Shown here piece after piece: positions 13,828 to 21,754 of a stretch of 32,224 bases of DNA (positions are counted from its first letter, which is position 1; each line of letters opens with the position of its first letter). The stretch lies in NCBI RefSeq assembly GCF_039540575.1, contig NZ_BAABFC010000018.1, positions 1 through 32,224 on the forward strand. Direction: 5' to 3'. The DNA comes from Pseudaeromonas paramecii (GTDB lineage Bacteria; Pseudomonadota; Gammaproteobacteria; Enterobacterales; Aeromonadaceae). The notes under the pieces are model-generated. The model did no database searches. It was not told the origin of the DNA and saw only the letters and a program-made list of their open reading frames with translations. The translations under genes and the position numbers were made by a program.

Positions 13828-15564
13828 TTACGCCAGGGCGGCACCGTTGGTGGCCACACTTTCCCGCGGCTTGAGCAGCGCATACAGCACACCGGTCACC
13901 GCCGTGCCCGCAGCAATGGCCAGCAGGTAGGGGAACACAGGCGTGATGGCATTGGGGATCAACACCACGAACAGGCCACCGTGGGGCGCCATCAGCTTGG
14001 CACCGAACCACATGGACAGGGCCCCGGTCACGGCGCCACCCAGCATGGTGCAGGGGATGACGCGCATGGGATCCCGGGCGGCAAACGGAATGGCGCCTTC
14101 GGAGATGAAGCACAGCCCCAGCACCATGGCCGCCAGGCCCCCTTCCCGCTCAGACTCGGTGAACTTGCTGCGGGCCAGCAGGGTCGCCAGACCCATGCCC
14201 AAGGGCGGTACCATGCCGGCGGCCATGATGGCGGCCATGGGCAGGTAGGATTGGGAGGCCAGCAGACCGACGCCGAAGGTGTAGGCCGCCTTGTTGACCG
14301 GGCCGCCCAGGTCGAAGCACATCATGGCGCCCAGCAGGATACCCAGCAGGATGGCGTTGGCGGAGCCCATGTTCTGCAGGAAGTTGGTCAGACCTGTCAT
14401 GGCGGCAGAAACCGGGCCACCCACCACGTAGATCATGACCAGACCGGTGATCAGGGACGCCACCAGCGGAATGATGAGGATGGGTTTGAGCGCCTCCATG
14501 GTCTGGGGCAGCTTGACCTTGTCCGCCACCAGCTTGGCGCTGTAACCCGCCAGGAAGCCGGCCACGATACCGCCCAGGAAGCCGGCGCCCAGGGAGCTGG
14601 CCAGCATACCGCCGATCAGACCCGGTGCCAGACCAGGCCGGTCGGCGATGGAGAAGGCGATGTAACCGGCCAGCACCGGCACCATGAGGGCAAAGGCGGA
14701 GGCACCACCGATCTTCATCAGCGCGGCCGCCAGGGTGCCTTCCTGCTTGAAGGCCTCGATGCCGAAGATGAAGGAGAGGGCGATACACAGCCCCCCGGCC
14801 ACCACCAGCGGCAGCATGTGGGAAACCCCGGTCATCAGGTGCTTGTAGACCCCGGTGCGTTCGGTCTTGGCCGGCGCGCCGGCGGTCGCCTTGCTGTCTG
14901 CCTGCCAGACGGTGGCGGTGGCAAAGGCGTTATCCAGCTCCTGGGCGGTCTTCTTCAGTGCCGCGCCCGTGCTGGTCTTGTACAGTCGCTTGCCGGCGAA
15001 GCGGGCCAGATCCACTTCGATGTCGGCGGCAATCACCACCAGATCGGCGGCGGCAATCTCCTCGGCGGTGAGGGCATTCTTGGCCCCCACGGAGCCGCGG
15101 GTTTCCACCTTGACCCAGTGACCGCGCTTCTTGGCCTCTTCCTCAATGGCCTCAGCCGCCATGAAGGTGTGGGCCACGCCGGTGGGGCAGGCGGTGATGG
15201 CGACGATGCGCTGCACGCCGGCAGTCGGCTTGGCCACCGCGGCCTGTGCCACGAAGACATAGGGCTTGGCGGCCTGCTTGGCCTGTTGCAGGAAGGCTTG
15301 CGGGTCGGCCAGCACCTGGGCGACCGGCGCCTGGAACAAGGCCTTGCCGGCGAAACGGCCCATGTCGGCGCCATCCCCGGCCACCACCACCAGCTCGGCG
15401 GCCTCGATCTCCTCGCGGGTCAACCGACGCTGTTCACCCACCATGCTATGACACTCGATCTGGGCCTCCCAGCCCAGGTTGGCAGCCGCCTTCTCCAACA
15501 GCCCTGCGGCAATGATGCTATTGGCTATCCCGGTGGGACAGGTGGTAATGATCGCTACCTTCAT
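13828..15564 (-). CDS. fruA: PTS fructose-specific EIIB'BC component
   Basis: A 578-residue permease that imports fructose and phosphorylates it to fructose 1-phosphate. The order is IIB' (about 1-105), IIB (about 118-215), linker, and IIC membrane domain (about 245-578, GVSHMLPLVVAGGLCIALSF onward). The phosphorylated Cys is C126 in ITACPTGVAHT. The first domain also has a Cys in the equivalent motif (C9 in TTCPTGIANS), whereas E. coli FruA lacks one there. ATG at 15564 has GAGG upstream; the frame is open nine codons further. It is the last gene of fruBKA, 19 bases after fruK. Confidence 0.95.
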   Translation of the reverse strand: MKVAIITTCPTGIANSIIAAGLLEKAAANLGWEAQIECHSMVGEQRRLTREEIEAAELVVVAGDGADMGRFAGKALFQAPVAQVLADPQAFLQQAKQAAKPYVFVAQAAVAKPTAGVQRIVAITACPTGVAHTFMAAEAIEEEAKKRGHWVKVETRGSVGAKNALTAEEIAAADLVVIAADIEVDLARFAGKRLYKTSTGAALKKTAQELDNAFATATVWQADSKATAGAPAKTERTGVYKHLMTGVSHMLPLVVAGGLCIALSFIFGIEAFKQEGTLAAALMKIGGASAFALMVPVLAGYIAFSIADRPGLAPGLIGGMLASSLGAGFLGGIVAGFLAGYSAKLVADKVKLPQTMEALKPILIIPLVASLITGLVMIYVVGGPVSAAMTGLTNFLQNMGSANAILLGILLGAMMCFDLGGPVNKAAYTFGVGLLASQSYLPMAAIMAAGMVPPLGMGLATLLARSKFTESEREGGLAAMVLGLCFISEGAIPFAARDPMRVIPCTMLGGAVTGALSMWFGAKLMAPHGGLFVVLIPNAITPVFPYLLAIAAGTAVTGVLYALLKPRESVATNGAALA

Positions 15565-15583
15565 CTGCTTATCCTCAACGCGT

Positions 15584-16525
15584 TCACGCAAGTTGTTCCA
15601 CTTCGATGCGGGCCAGCATGGCCTCCAGCACCGCCTTGTCCTTCACCCCGACGCCCACCTGGGTGACGGCCAGCGCCGACACCGCCGAGGCCAGACGCAA
15701 GGTCTGCTCGATGGACCAGCCCTGGGCCAGGCCCCAGGCCAATCCGGCCACCATGGAGTCACCCGCCCCCACGGTACTCACCACCGACATGCGCGGCGGC
15801 TGGGCACGCCACCACTGCTCGCCGGCCCGCCACAGCACGCCATCGGCGCCGCGGGAAACCACCACATGCTGGATACCGTGCTTATGTTGCAGCCCCTCGG
15901 CGGCGGCCATCAGCGCCGCACGGCTTTCCAGCGGCCGACCGGCCCACTCCGCCAGCTCATGTTCATTGGGTTTTACCAGGAAGGGACCGGCCGTGAGCCC
16001 CGCGGTGAGCGCCGCCTTGCTGCTGTCAAACAGCACCGGCTTGCCCACCGCCACCAGGGCGCGCAGCAGCTCGGCGCCCCGTTCCGGGCTCAGGCCCCGG
16101 GGCAGGCTGCCCGCCACCACCAGCAGATCCGCCCGGGCCGCCAGGGCCAGCAGGTGTTGCTGCAGCTGGGCGATGGCCGCCTCGTCTACCTCGATACCGG
16201 GGAAGTTCAGCTCGGTGACCTCACCGTCCGCCTCCACCAGCTTGACGTTGATGCGGGTGGCACCCGGCACCACCTGGAAGTGATCCTCCAGCCCCTCGGC
16301 GGCAAACAGCTGCTGGAACTCGCCCTGATTGTCCGCCCCCAGCAGGCCGCTCACCTGCACCTGGCCGCCCAGATCCTTGAGCACCCGCGCCACATTGATA
16401 CCCTTGCCTGCCGGATGCAGGTTGCCCTGGGTCATGACGTTCACGGCACCGCGCTGCAACTGCGCCAGCTGGCCGGTGAGATCCAGCGCCGGGTTCAGGG
16501 TGATGGTCAGCAATACCGGACTCAT
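15584..16525 (-). CDS. fruK: 1-phosphofructokinase
   Basis: A 313-residue PfkB-family sugar kinase that turns fructose 1-phosphate into fructose 1,6-bisphosphate with ATP. The N-terminal substrate motif is PAGKGINVARVLKDLGG (38-54). The C-terminal ATP and anion-hole motif is TVGAGDSMVAG (251-261), with catalytic Asp256. The phosphate-binding KPNEHEL block is at about 185-191. Its start overlaps the fruB stop by four bases, and fruA follows after 19 bases, giving the classical fruBKA operon. Length is typical. Confidence 0.96.
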   Translation of the reverse strand: MSPVLLTITLNPALDLTGQLAQLQRGAVNVMTQGNLHPAGKGINVARVLKDLGGQVQVSGLLGADNQGEFQQLFAAEGLEDHFQVVPGATRINVKLVEADGEVTELNFPGIEVDEAAIAQLQQHLLALAARADLLVVAGSLPRGLSPERGAELLRALVAVGKPVLFDSSKAALTAGLTAGPFLVKPNEHELAEWAGRPLESRAALMAAAEGLQHKHGIQHVVVSRGADGVLWRAGEQWWRAQPPRMSVVSTVGAGDSMVAGLAWGLAQGWSIEQTLRLASAVSALAVTQVGVGVKDKAVLEAMLARIEVEQLA

Positions 16526-17649
16526 GCCGCGCTCCCCTCACCCAGGCCATCGGCGATCAGCTGGCCTATGTGGCTGAGCGCCGCCTCGGCATCACTGCCC
16601 TGGGCAGTGAAGGCCAGACGGTGACCGTGGCGCACCCCCAGGCTCACCACCTTCATCAGGCTCTTGGCGTTGACCGGCTTGCCGTCGCCATCCAGGTTGC
16701 TGACCCAGATCTGGCTGTTGAACTCCTTCACCGCCTTCACCAGCACGGCGCTGGGCCGGGCATGCAGGCCGTGGGGATTGGTGACGGTGAACACCTTGGC
16801 CACCCCGTCGAGCTCAGGCTCGGAGAGCAGCTTCACCAGGGCAGCCCCATCGGCGGTCCACAGCTTGTCCTGCTGCTGCTTGTCCAGCAGGGTCAGCAGG
16901 CAATCCAGCACCGGCTTGTGCTGGGCATCCTTGGCGGCGAACAGCAACAGGCCGCGCACAGGCGTGCCGTCCTGGCTGAGGGCCTGGGCCGGCCGCACCA
17001 GGGCCACGGCGGTACGCTTGACACCCTGGGCCCAGGAGAGGGACCAGAGGCCGTGCCCCAGGTGCACCGGGGTCTGGCTGATGAGACCCGCCAGGGCCGC
17101 CGTCTCCAGGGCACCGGCGTTATGCAGCAGCCCGGCGGCGGCGGCCTGCAGGCTCACCCGATCCCGGGCCGGGAAGTCCAGCAGCAGCGTCTCCTGGCCG
17201 AATAGCAGGGGCTGGGCAACCTGGCCGCCATTGAGCAGGGCCGCCAACTCGCCGGCATCCCGGCAGGCCTTGAGCTTGGGTGCCAAAGACTCATCCCCCA
17301 GCACATGGGTCAGCTGGCGCAGTATGCCCAGGTGCTCGTCGGACTGGGCGGCGATGCCGATGACCACATGCGCCACCTGACCGTTGCCCCAATCCACCCC
17401 ATTGGCGAAATGCACCACCCGTACCCCGGTCTGTTGCACCTGATCCCGGGTATCCGTGGTGCCATGGGGAATGGCGATGCCATTGCCCAGGTAGGTGGAG
17501 GTCTGCTGCTCGCGCCGCAGCATGCCGTCCACATAGCCGGCGGCCACCAGGCCGGCGTCGGCCATCTGACCAGCCACCAGACGGATGGCCGCCTGCTTGT
17601 CGGCGGCGCCGTCAGCCAGATGAATGTCTTGTGCCTGCACTTTCAACAT
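16522..17649 (-). CDS. fruB: PTS fructose-specific EIIA/HPr fusion (FPr)
   Basis: A 375-residue diphosphoryl-transfer protein that passes phosphate from enzyme I to FruA. The N-terminal EIIA-Fru domain (about 1-145) has phospho-His62 in AIPHGTTDT. A middle region of about 130 residues has no known catalytic motif. The C-terminal HPr-like domain (about 286-372) has phospho-His296 in NPHGLHARPSA, and its regulatory-serine region is KSLMKV. Both His positions match E. coli FPr (62 and 299). It is the first gene of the operon, downstream of two FruR-type operators. Confidence 0.95.
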   Translation of the reverse strand: MLKVQAQDIHLADGAADKQAAIRLVAGQMADAGLVAAGYVDGMLRREQQTSTYLGNGIAIPHGTTDTRDQVQQTGVRVVHFANGVDWGNGQVAHVVIGIAAQSDEHLGILRQLTHVLGDESLAPKLKACRDAGELAALLNGGQVAQPLLFGQETLLLDFPARDRVSLQAAAAGLLHNAGALETAALAGLISQTPVHLGHGLWSLSWAQGVKRTAVALVRPAQALSQDGTPVRGLLLFAAKDAQHKPVLDCLLTLLDKQQQDKLWTADGAALVKLLSEPELDGVAKVFTVTNPHGLHARPSAVLVKAVKEFNSQIWVSNLDGDGKPVNAKSLMKVVSLGVRHGHRLAFTAQGSDAEAALSHIGQLIADGLGEGSAA

Positions 17650-17704
17650 GGGTCTACCTCATGATTCGCTGGGGACGCTCCGCCAGGGTGTCGGTGGATG
17701 CGCC

Positions 17705-17748
17705 ATTATCAATTAATCGATTCAGCCTTAATGCTGGATCGTTTCAGC
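17705..17748 (-). promoter_or_regulatory. fruB promoter with two FruR/Cra operators
   Basis: TTAATCGATTCA (17713-17724) and GCTGGATCGTTTCAGC (17733-17748, read on the other strand as GCTGAAACGATCCAGC) match the Cra/FruR operator pattern. Their centres are 22 bp apart, about two helical turns. A candidate minus-strand promoter, ATTAAG (17732-17727), 16 bases and GATAAT (17710-17705), is covered by them, which fits repression of fruBKA relieved by fructose 1-phosphate. Confidence 0.85.
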
Positions 17749-17777
17749 TTTATCAGCAAGCCACACTCCGGTATAAT
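17749..17777 (+). promoter_or_regulatory. Probable fruR promoter
   Basis: TTTATC (17749-17754), a 17-base spacer and a perfect TATAAT (17772-17777) lie 66 bases before the fruR ATG. The -35 abuts the second FruR operator, so autoregulation is possible. Confidence 0.65.
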
Positions 17778-17843
17778 CGGACGAGATTTTGAGGTGGCGC
17801 ACACTTATTTTAGTCACCAGCCCGGAATGAGTCGGAGTTTGTC

Positions 17844-18833
17844 ATGAAACTGGAAGAAGTGGCCCGTCTGGCCGGGGTCTCCCGCACCACCGCCAGCTAT
17901 GTGATCAACGGCAAGGCAGCCGAACACAGGATCAGCGAGAAGACCCAGGCCAAGGTGATGGCCGTGGTGGAGCAGTACAATTATCGCCCCGATCAAGCCG
18001 CCACCGCTCTGCGCCTGGGCAGCAGCAAGCTGCTGGGCTACATACTGCCGGACCTGGAGAACCACAGTTACGCCAAGCTGGCCAAGCTGCTGGAGGCCGG
18101 GGCTCGCCGTCGCGGTTTTCAGCTGATCCTGGCCTGCTCCGACGATGATCCCGCCACCGAGCGCGCCCTGGCGGAAACCCTGACCGCCCGCCGCATCGAC
18201 GCCCTGTTGGTCTCCAGCGTGCTGCCCCCCGGTGATGACTTCTACCACCGCTTCCAGAGCAAGGGCCTACCCATCATCGCCATCGACCGGGCGCTGGACG
18301 AACAACGCTTCGCCTCGGTGATCAGCGAGGACAGGTACGGCGCCAACCAGCTGACCCGCTCCCTGCTGACCCCGGCCCCCGCCAGCATAGGCCTCATCGG
18401 CGCCGTGCCGGACATCAATATCTCCCGCCAGCGGGAGCAGGGCTTCCGCGAGGCCATCGCCCAACACGCTCCTCAGCTAACGCCCTTGTGCGGCTACGGT
18501 GACCATTTTAGCCGGGAGGCCGGCGCCGCCCTGTGCCGCCAATGGCTGGCGGACGGCAGTCTGCCGGAGGCCATCCTCACCACCGCCTATGTGCTGCTGG
18601 AAGGGGTGCTGGACGAACTGGCCCCCTACCCAGAGCGACTGGCCGCCACCCGGCTGGCCACCTTCGGTGACAACCGCCTGCTGGACTTCCTGCCGGTGAA
18701 GGTCAACGCCCTACCCCAGCAGTTCCCCCTCATCGCCGAACAGGCGCTGGAGCTGGCGCTGGATGCCATCGGCCGGAACTACCGTACCGGCCTGCACATC
18801 ATTCCGCGGCTGCTGCATGCGCGCGCCGTCTGA
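17844..18833 (+). CDS. fruR: Fructose repressor FruR/Cra (LacI family)
   Basis: A 329-residue LacI-family regulator, clearly like E. coli Cra: it starts MKLEEVARLAGVSRTTASYV, followed by INGKA in the helix-turn-helix and hinge. The effector-binding core (about 60-329) contains LGYILPDLENHSYAKLAKLL, IIAIDRALD and TFGDNRLLDFLP, all Cra hallmarks. It is divergent from fruBKA with operators between, so a local repressor of fructose use responding to fructose 1-phosphate is expected. Whether it is a global regulator as in E. coli is unknown. It is followed after 14 bases by the RpiB-like gene, probably cotranscribed. Confidence 0.93.
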   Translation: MKLEEVARLAGVSRTTASYVINGKAAEHRISEKTQAKVMAVVEQYNYRPDQAATALRLGSSKLLGYILPDLENHSYAKLAKLLEAGARRRGFQLILACSDDDPATERALAETLTARRIDALLVSSVLPPGDDFYHRFQSKGLPIIAIDRALDEQRFASVISEDRYGANQLTRSLLTPAPASIGLIGAVPDINISRQREQGFREAIAQHAPQLTPLCGYGDHFSREAGAALCRQWLADGSLPEAILTTAYVLLEGVLDELAPYPERLAATRLATFGDNRLLDFLPVKVNALPQQFPLIAEQALELALDAIGRNYRTGLHIIPRLLHARAV

Positions 18834-18847
18834 TTAGGAGACTCCCC

Positions 18848-19309
18848 ATGAAGATTGCCCTGGCCTCGGATCACGCCGGCCTGCCCCTCAAGCTGGAAAT
18901 TGCCGCCTGGTTGCAGGCCCAAGGTCACAGTCTGGAAGACTTCGGCACCCACAGCAGCGATCCCTTCGATCTGCCGGACAGCATCTACCCGGCCGCCCTG
19001 GCCGTCGGCCGCGGCCAGGTGGATCGCGGCATCTTCGTGGATGGTGTGGGCTATGGCAGCGCCATGATTGCCAACAAGATCCACGGCGTGTACGCCGCCG
19101 TCTGCCAGGATCCTTTCTGTGCCGGGCTGGCCCGCTCCCACTCCAACAGCAATGTGCTCTGCCTGGGGGGCAAGCTGATTGGCTCCGCCATCGCCATGGA
19201 AATCGTCCGGGTCTGGCTGACCACCGACTACCTGGCGAACGACGACAAGTACCGCCGCCGCGTCGACAAGGTGGTGGCCATCAACGACCGCCACCTCCTG
19301 CCGCTGTAA
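18848..19309 (+). CDS. RpiB/LacAB-family sugar-phosphate isomerase with Cys-to-Asp change
   Basis: A 153-residue RpiB/LacA/LacB-family protein, which interconvert aldose and ketose phosphates. The N-terminal phosphate-binding ASDHAG (6-11) is present, as are the anion-hole region (GYGSAMIANKIHG) and SHSNSNVLCLGG. In RpiB the general base is a Cys in CGTGIG; here the segment is DGVGYG with Asp65 at that place, closer to LacA/LacB-type sequences. So ribose 5-phosphate is not a safe substrate call. AGGAG lies seven bases before the ATG. It sits right after fruR and before a terminator, which suggests a sugar phosphate linked to the fructose pathway. Confidence 0.82.
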   Translation: MKIALASDHAGLPLKLEIAAWLQAQGHSLEDFGTHSSDPFDLPDSIYPAALAVGRGQVDRGIFVDGVGYGSAMIANKIHGVYAAVCQDPFCAGLARSHSNSNVLCLGGKLIGSAIAMEIVRVWLTTDYLANDDKYRRRVDKVVAINDRHLLPL

Positions 19310-19350
19310 GGCGCAAGCCCCACTCGGGGCTGGGATCCAGCACAAATTTC

Positions 19351-19373
19351 AGCCGCCGATTGGCGGCTTTTTG
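19351..19373 (+). terminator. Rho-independent terminator after the isomerase gene
   Basis: AGCCGCC, loop GATT and GGCGGCT are followed by TTTTTG. A shorter hairpin (AGCCCC/GGGGCT, 19316-19331) precedes it. It ends the fruR-isomerase unit. Confidence 0.9.
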
Positions 19374-19447
19374 TTCCGGCTGACTCACATAAGCAAGTCG
19401 GTCTCCTTGCTCCCCACGCCCACCATCCGATAGCGTTTTCATCGAAA

Positions 19448-19463
19448 GCTGTAACGATTCAGC
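19448..19463. promoter_or_regulatory. FruR/Cra-type operator upstream of the DUF4432 gene
   Basis: GCTGTAACGATTCAGC differs by one base from the symmetric Cra site GCTGAAACGATTCAGC and closely resembles the operators before fruB. It lies 32 bases before the ATG, downstream of a weak candidate promoter (TTGCTC 19407-19412, GATAGC 19429-19434). A site there would repress. Confidence 0.78.
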
Positions 19464-19494
19464 CAAACAAAACACCGATGAAAGGAGCACCAAG

Positions 19495-20715
19495 ATGATC
19501 AAACCTATCGCCGCTGCCGTACTGTTGGCATTAACCTCTGTCTCCACCCAGGCGGTGGAATTCGTCCTCACCGATGCCACCAGTGGCCAGGACGTGGGCA
19601 ACTGGCAGGTCAGCAGTGACAGCCTGGGGCTGAAGACAGATGCCCCCTTCACGCTGGAGAAGCGTCGCCTGCATGGCGGCAAGCAGGAAGGGGTGGACGT
19701 GCTGGTGGTGAACAACGGCGTCATGGAGATCACCCTGGTGCCCACCCGCGGCATGGGCATCTATCAGGTGAAGAGCGGCGAGCTGCGCCTGGGCTGGGAT
19801 TCGCCGGTCAAGGAGATAGTCAACCCGGCCTTCATCGATCTGGAAAGCCGTAACGGCCTGGGCTGGCTGGACGGTTTCAACGAGATGATGGTGCGCTGCG
19901 GCTACGAATGGACCGGTCACCCCGGGGTGGATGACAACGGCCAACTGCTGAGCCTGCATGGCCGCGTCCAGAACACCCCCGCCAGCACGGTGAAGGTGAT
20001 CATCGATGATGCCGCACCCCACACCATTCATGTGCAGGGCCTGGTGGCGGAACACACCTTCAAGAAGACCAATCTCACCACCCTGACCGAGCTGAGCGTC
20101 ACCCCCGGCAGCCGCACCTTCGAGCTGCACGACCAGCTGACCAACCAGGCGGACTACGCCGACGAGTACCAGATCATCTACCACAGCAACTTCGGCACGC
20201 CGATCCTGGAGGCCGGTGCCAAGGTGACCGCCGCCGCCAGCGAGATCTCGCCGTTCAACGACTATGCCAAGGCCGGACTCAAGGGCTGGCAGACCTACCT
20301 GGCCCCCACCAAGGACTATGACGAGATGGTGTTCAACCTCAAGCCCATCGGTGATGCCCAGGGCCACAGCCTGGCGGTGCTGCACAATCAGGCCGGCAAC
20401 CTGGGGGTGGCAGTGGGCTACAACGTCAAGCAACTGCCGGTGCTGACTCTGTGGAAGAACACAGACACTAAGCAGCAGGGCTATGTCACCGGCATAGAGC
20501 CGGGTACCAGCTACGCCTACAACACCAAGTACCAGCGGCCCCTGGGCCTGGTGCCCACCATACAGCCGGGAGAGACCAAATCGTTCGATCTGAGTTACAC
20601 CCTGCTGCGCAGCGCCGAGGATACCCGTCAGGCCCTGGCCGAGGTGGCCCGCATCCAGGGCAAGCAGCCCCTCAAGCTGGTGGACAAGCCCCTGGTGGAT
20701 CTGACCAAGCACTGA
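19495..20715 (+). CDS. Secreted DUF4432 (aldose-1-epimerase-like) protein
   Basis: A 406-residue protein with a signal peptide (about 1-20, ending STQA), then a DUF4432 domain of the galactose-mutarotase superfamily, a beta-sandwich that binds free sugars. Typical pieces are ITLVPTRGMGIYQV, GWLDGFNEMMVRCGYEWTGH, LSLHGRVQNTP and IIYHSNFGTPILE. Most DUF4432 proteins I know are cytosolic; export to the periplasm would place mutarotation before uptake. AAAGGAGC lies eight bases before the ATG. A FruR-type operator precedes it, and a terminator separates it from the isomerase gene, so it is a separate member of the local regulon. The substrate is unknown. Confidence 0.8.
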   Translation: MIKPIAAAVLLALTSVSTQAVEFVLTDATSGQDVGNWQVSSDSLGLKTDAPFTLEKRRLHGGKQEGVDVLVVNNGVMEITLVPTRGMGIYQVKSGELRLGWDSPVKEIVNPAFIDLESRNGLGWLDGFNEMMVRCGYEWTGHPGVDDNGQLLSLHGRVQNTPASTVKVIIDDAAPHTIHVQGLVAEHTFKKTNLTTLTELSVTPGSRTFELHDQLTNQADYADEYQIIYHSNFGTPILEAGAKVTAAASEISPFNDYAKAGLKGWQTYLAPTKDYDEMVFNLKPIGDAQGHSLAVLHNQAGNLGVAVGYNVKQLPVLTLWKNTDTKQQGYVTGIEPGTSYAYNTKYQRPLGLVPTIQPGETKSFDLSYTLLRSAEDTRQALAEVARIQGKQPLKLVDKPLVDLTKH

Positions 20716-20721
20716 GGCCAC

Positions 20722-20748
20722 TCAGGCTCCCCCCTCGGGGGAGCCTGA
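20722..20748. terminator. Strong hairpin after the DUF4432 gene
   Basis: TCAGGCTCCCCC, loop CTC and GGGGGAGCCTGA form a perfect 12-bp stem seven bases after the stop codon. No U-tract follows, so termination or mRNA 3'-end protection is likely but not certain. Confidence 0.65.
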
Positions 20749-20812
20749 CTGACTGGCGGGGGCACCGACACTGGGTCTAGTCTTGACGGGACACCCAGCT
20801 CCGGAAGTGCCC

Positions 20813-21754
20813 ATGACCTTTCCCCTCCAACAGCGTCTGCCCACCGCCAGCCGGCTCATCCTGAGCTGCCGGGGGCTGGGCGCCGACGGAGAACAGACCC
20901 CCCTGCTGCGCCGGGCGGTGCAGCAGGCCGAGGTGCTGCTGGAGGCGGCGCTCGCCTGCGGTCTGCGCCAGCTGGATCAGGCCGACAGCGACCATCACGG
21001 CAAGAGCCAGCAGGTGCTGGGGGAGCTGTTTCGCCGCCAACCCACCCTGCGCCAACAATTTATCCTGCAGACCAAGTGCGGCCTGGTACCGGAAGAGGCC
21101 GACCATTGCCGCCAATACGATCTCAGCGCCCGCCACCTGATCCAGAGCGTGGAGCTCAGCCTGGAGCGGCTGCACACCGACTACCTGGATATCCTGCTGC
21201 TGCACAGACCCGATCCCCTGATGGAGCCGGAAGAGTTGCTGGAGGCCTGGTACCGGCTACGGCAGGCCGGCAAGGTGCGGCTGTTGGGGGCCGTTAATGT
21301 GTCGGTCGCCCAGCTGGCCTGGGTGCAACAGCTGCTGCCGGAGCCCCCCGTGGTGCTGCAACAGGAGATGAGCCTGGGTCAGCGCCGCTGGCTGGAGGCG
21401 GAGCTGCCCGGTCACGGGGCCGGTCAGGAAACCCTGATCTACTGCCAGCGCCATGGCATTCAGCTGCAGGCCGCCGACAGCCTGGCCCAGGGCCGCTTCA
21501 GCGGCGGGCCGGGCGCTCTGCCCCACACGGCGCCCATCTGCCGCCTGCTCAAGGCGTTGGCCGCCGACCATCACTGCCTGCCGGAGTCCCTGGTGTTGGC
21601 CTGGCTGCTGCGTCACCCGGCGGGCATACAGCCGGTGGTGGACTGTCGCCAGGCGGATCGGCTGCGGGCCGTCAGCCAGGCCCAGGAGATCAGCTTGAGC
21701 CGCGAGGAGTGGTACCGGCTGTACCAGACGGCCCGCGGCCAACCCCTGCCCTAA
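20813..21754 (+). CDS. Aldo-keto reductase family protein lacking the catalytic Tyr
   Basis: A 313-residue protein of the aldo-keto reductase barrel family, nearest in style to YdhF-type oxidoreductases. Of the usual tetrad, Asp55 (RQLDQAD), Lys88 (LQTKCG) and His131 (LLLHRPDP) are present. The Tyr expected five residues after Asp55 (DxADxYG in relatives) is Asp60 in ADSDHHGKS. Loss of that general acid suggests a non-reductase or altered activity. ATG at 20813 has GGAAG upstream; a TTG at 20783 is a weaker choice. It converges with bufC, stops overlapping by four bases. Confidence 0.8.
   Translation: MTFPLQQRLPTASRLILSCRGLGADGEQTPLLRRAVQQAEVLLEAALACGLRQLDQADSDHHGKSQQVLGELFRRQPTLRQQFILQTKCGLVPEEADHCRQYDLSARHLIQSVELSLERLHTDYLDILLLHRPDPLMEPEELLEAWYRLRQAGKVRLLGAVNVSVAQLAWVQQLLPEPPVVLQQEMSLGQRRWLEAELPGHGAGQETLIYCQRHGIQLQAADSLAQGRFSGGPGALPHTAPICRLLKALAADHHCLPESLVLAWLLRHPAGIQPVVDCRQADRLRAVSQAQEISLSREEWYRLYQTARGQPLP

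Noticed and set aside
13705..15666. A 653-codon open frame on the plus strand opposite fruA and part of fruK
   Set aside because: Composition is Gly/His/Gln-rich with no domain. It lies antisense to the clearly recognised fruA and has no ribosome-binding site, so it is a high-GC shadow.
19531..20721. A 396-codon open frame antisense to the DUF4432 gene
   Set aside because: The sense strand has a signal peptide, a ribosome-binding site and family motifs; the antisense product is Leu/His/Gln-rich and unlike any family.
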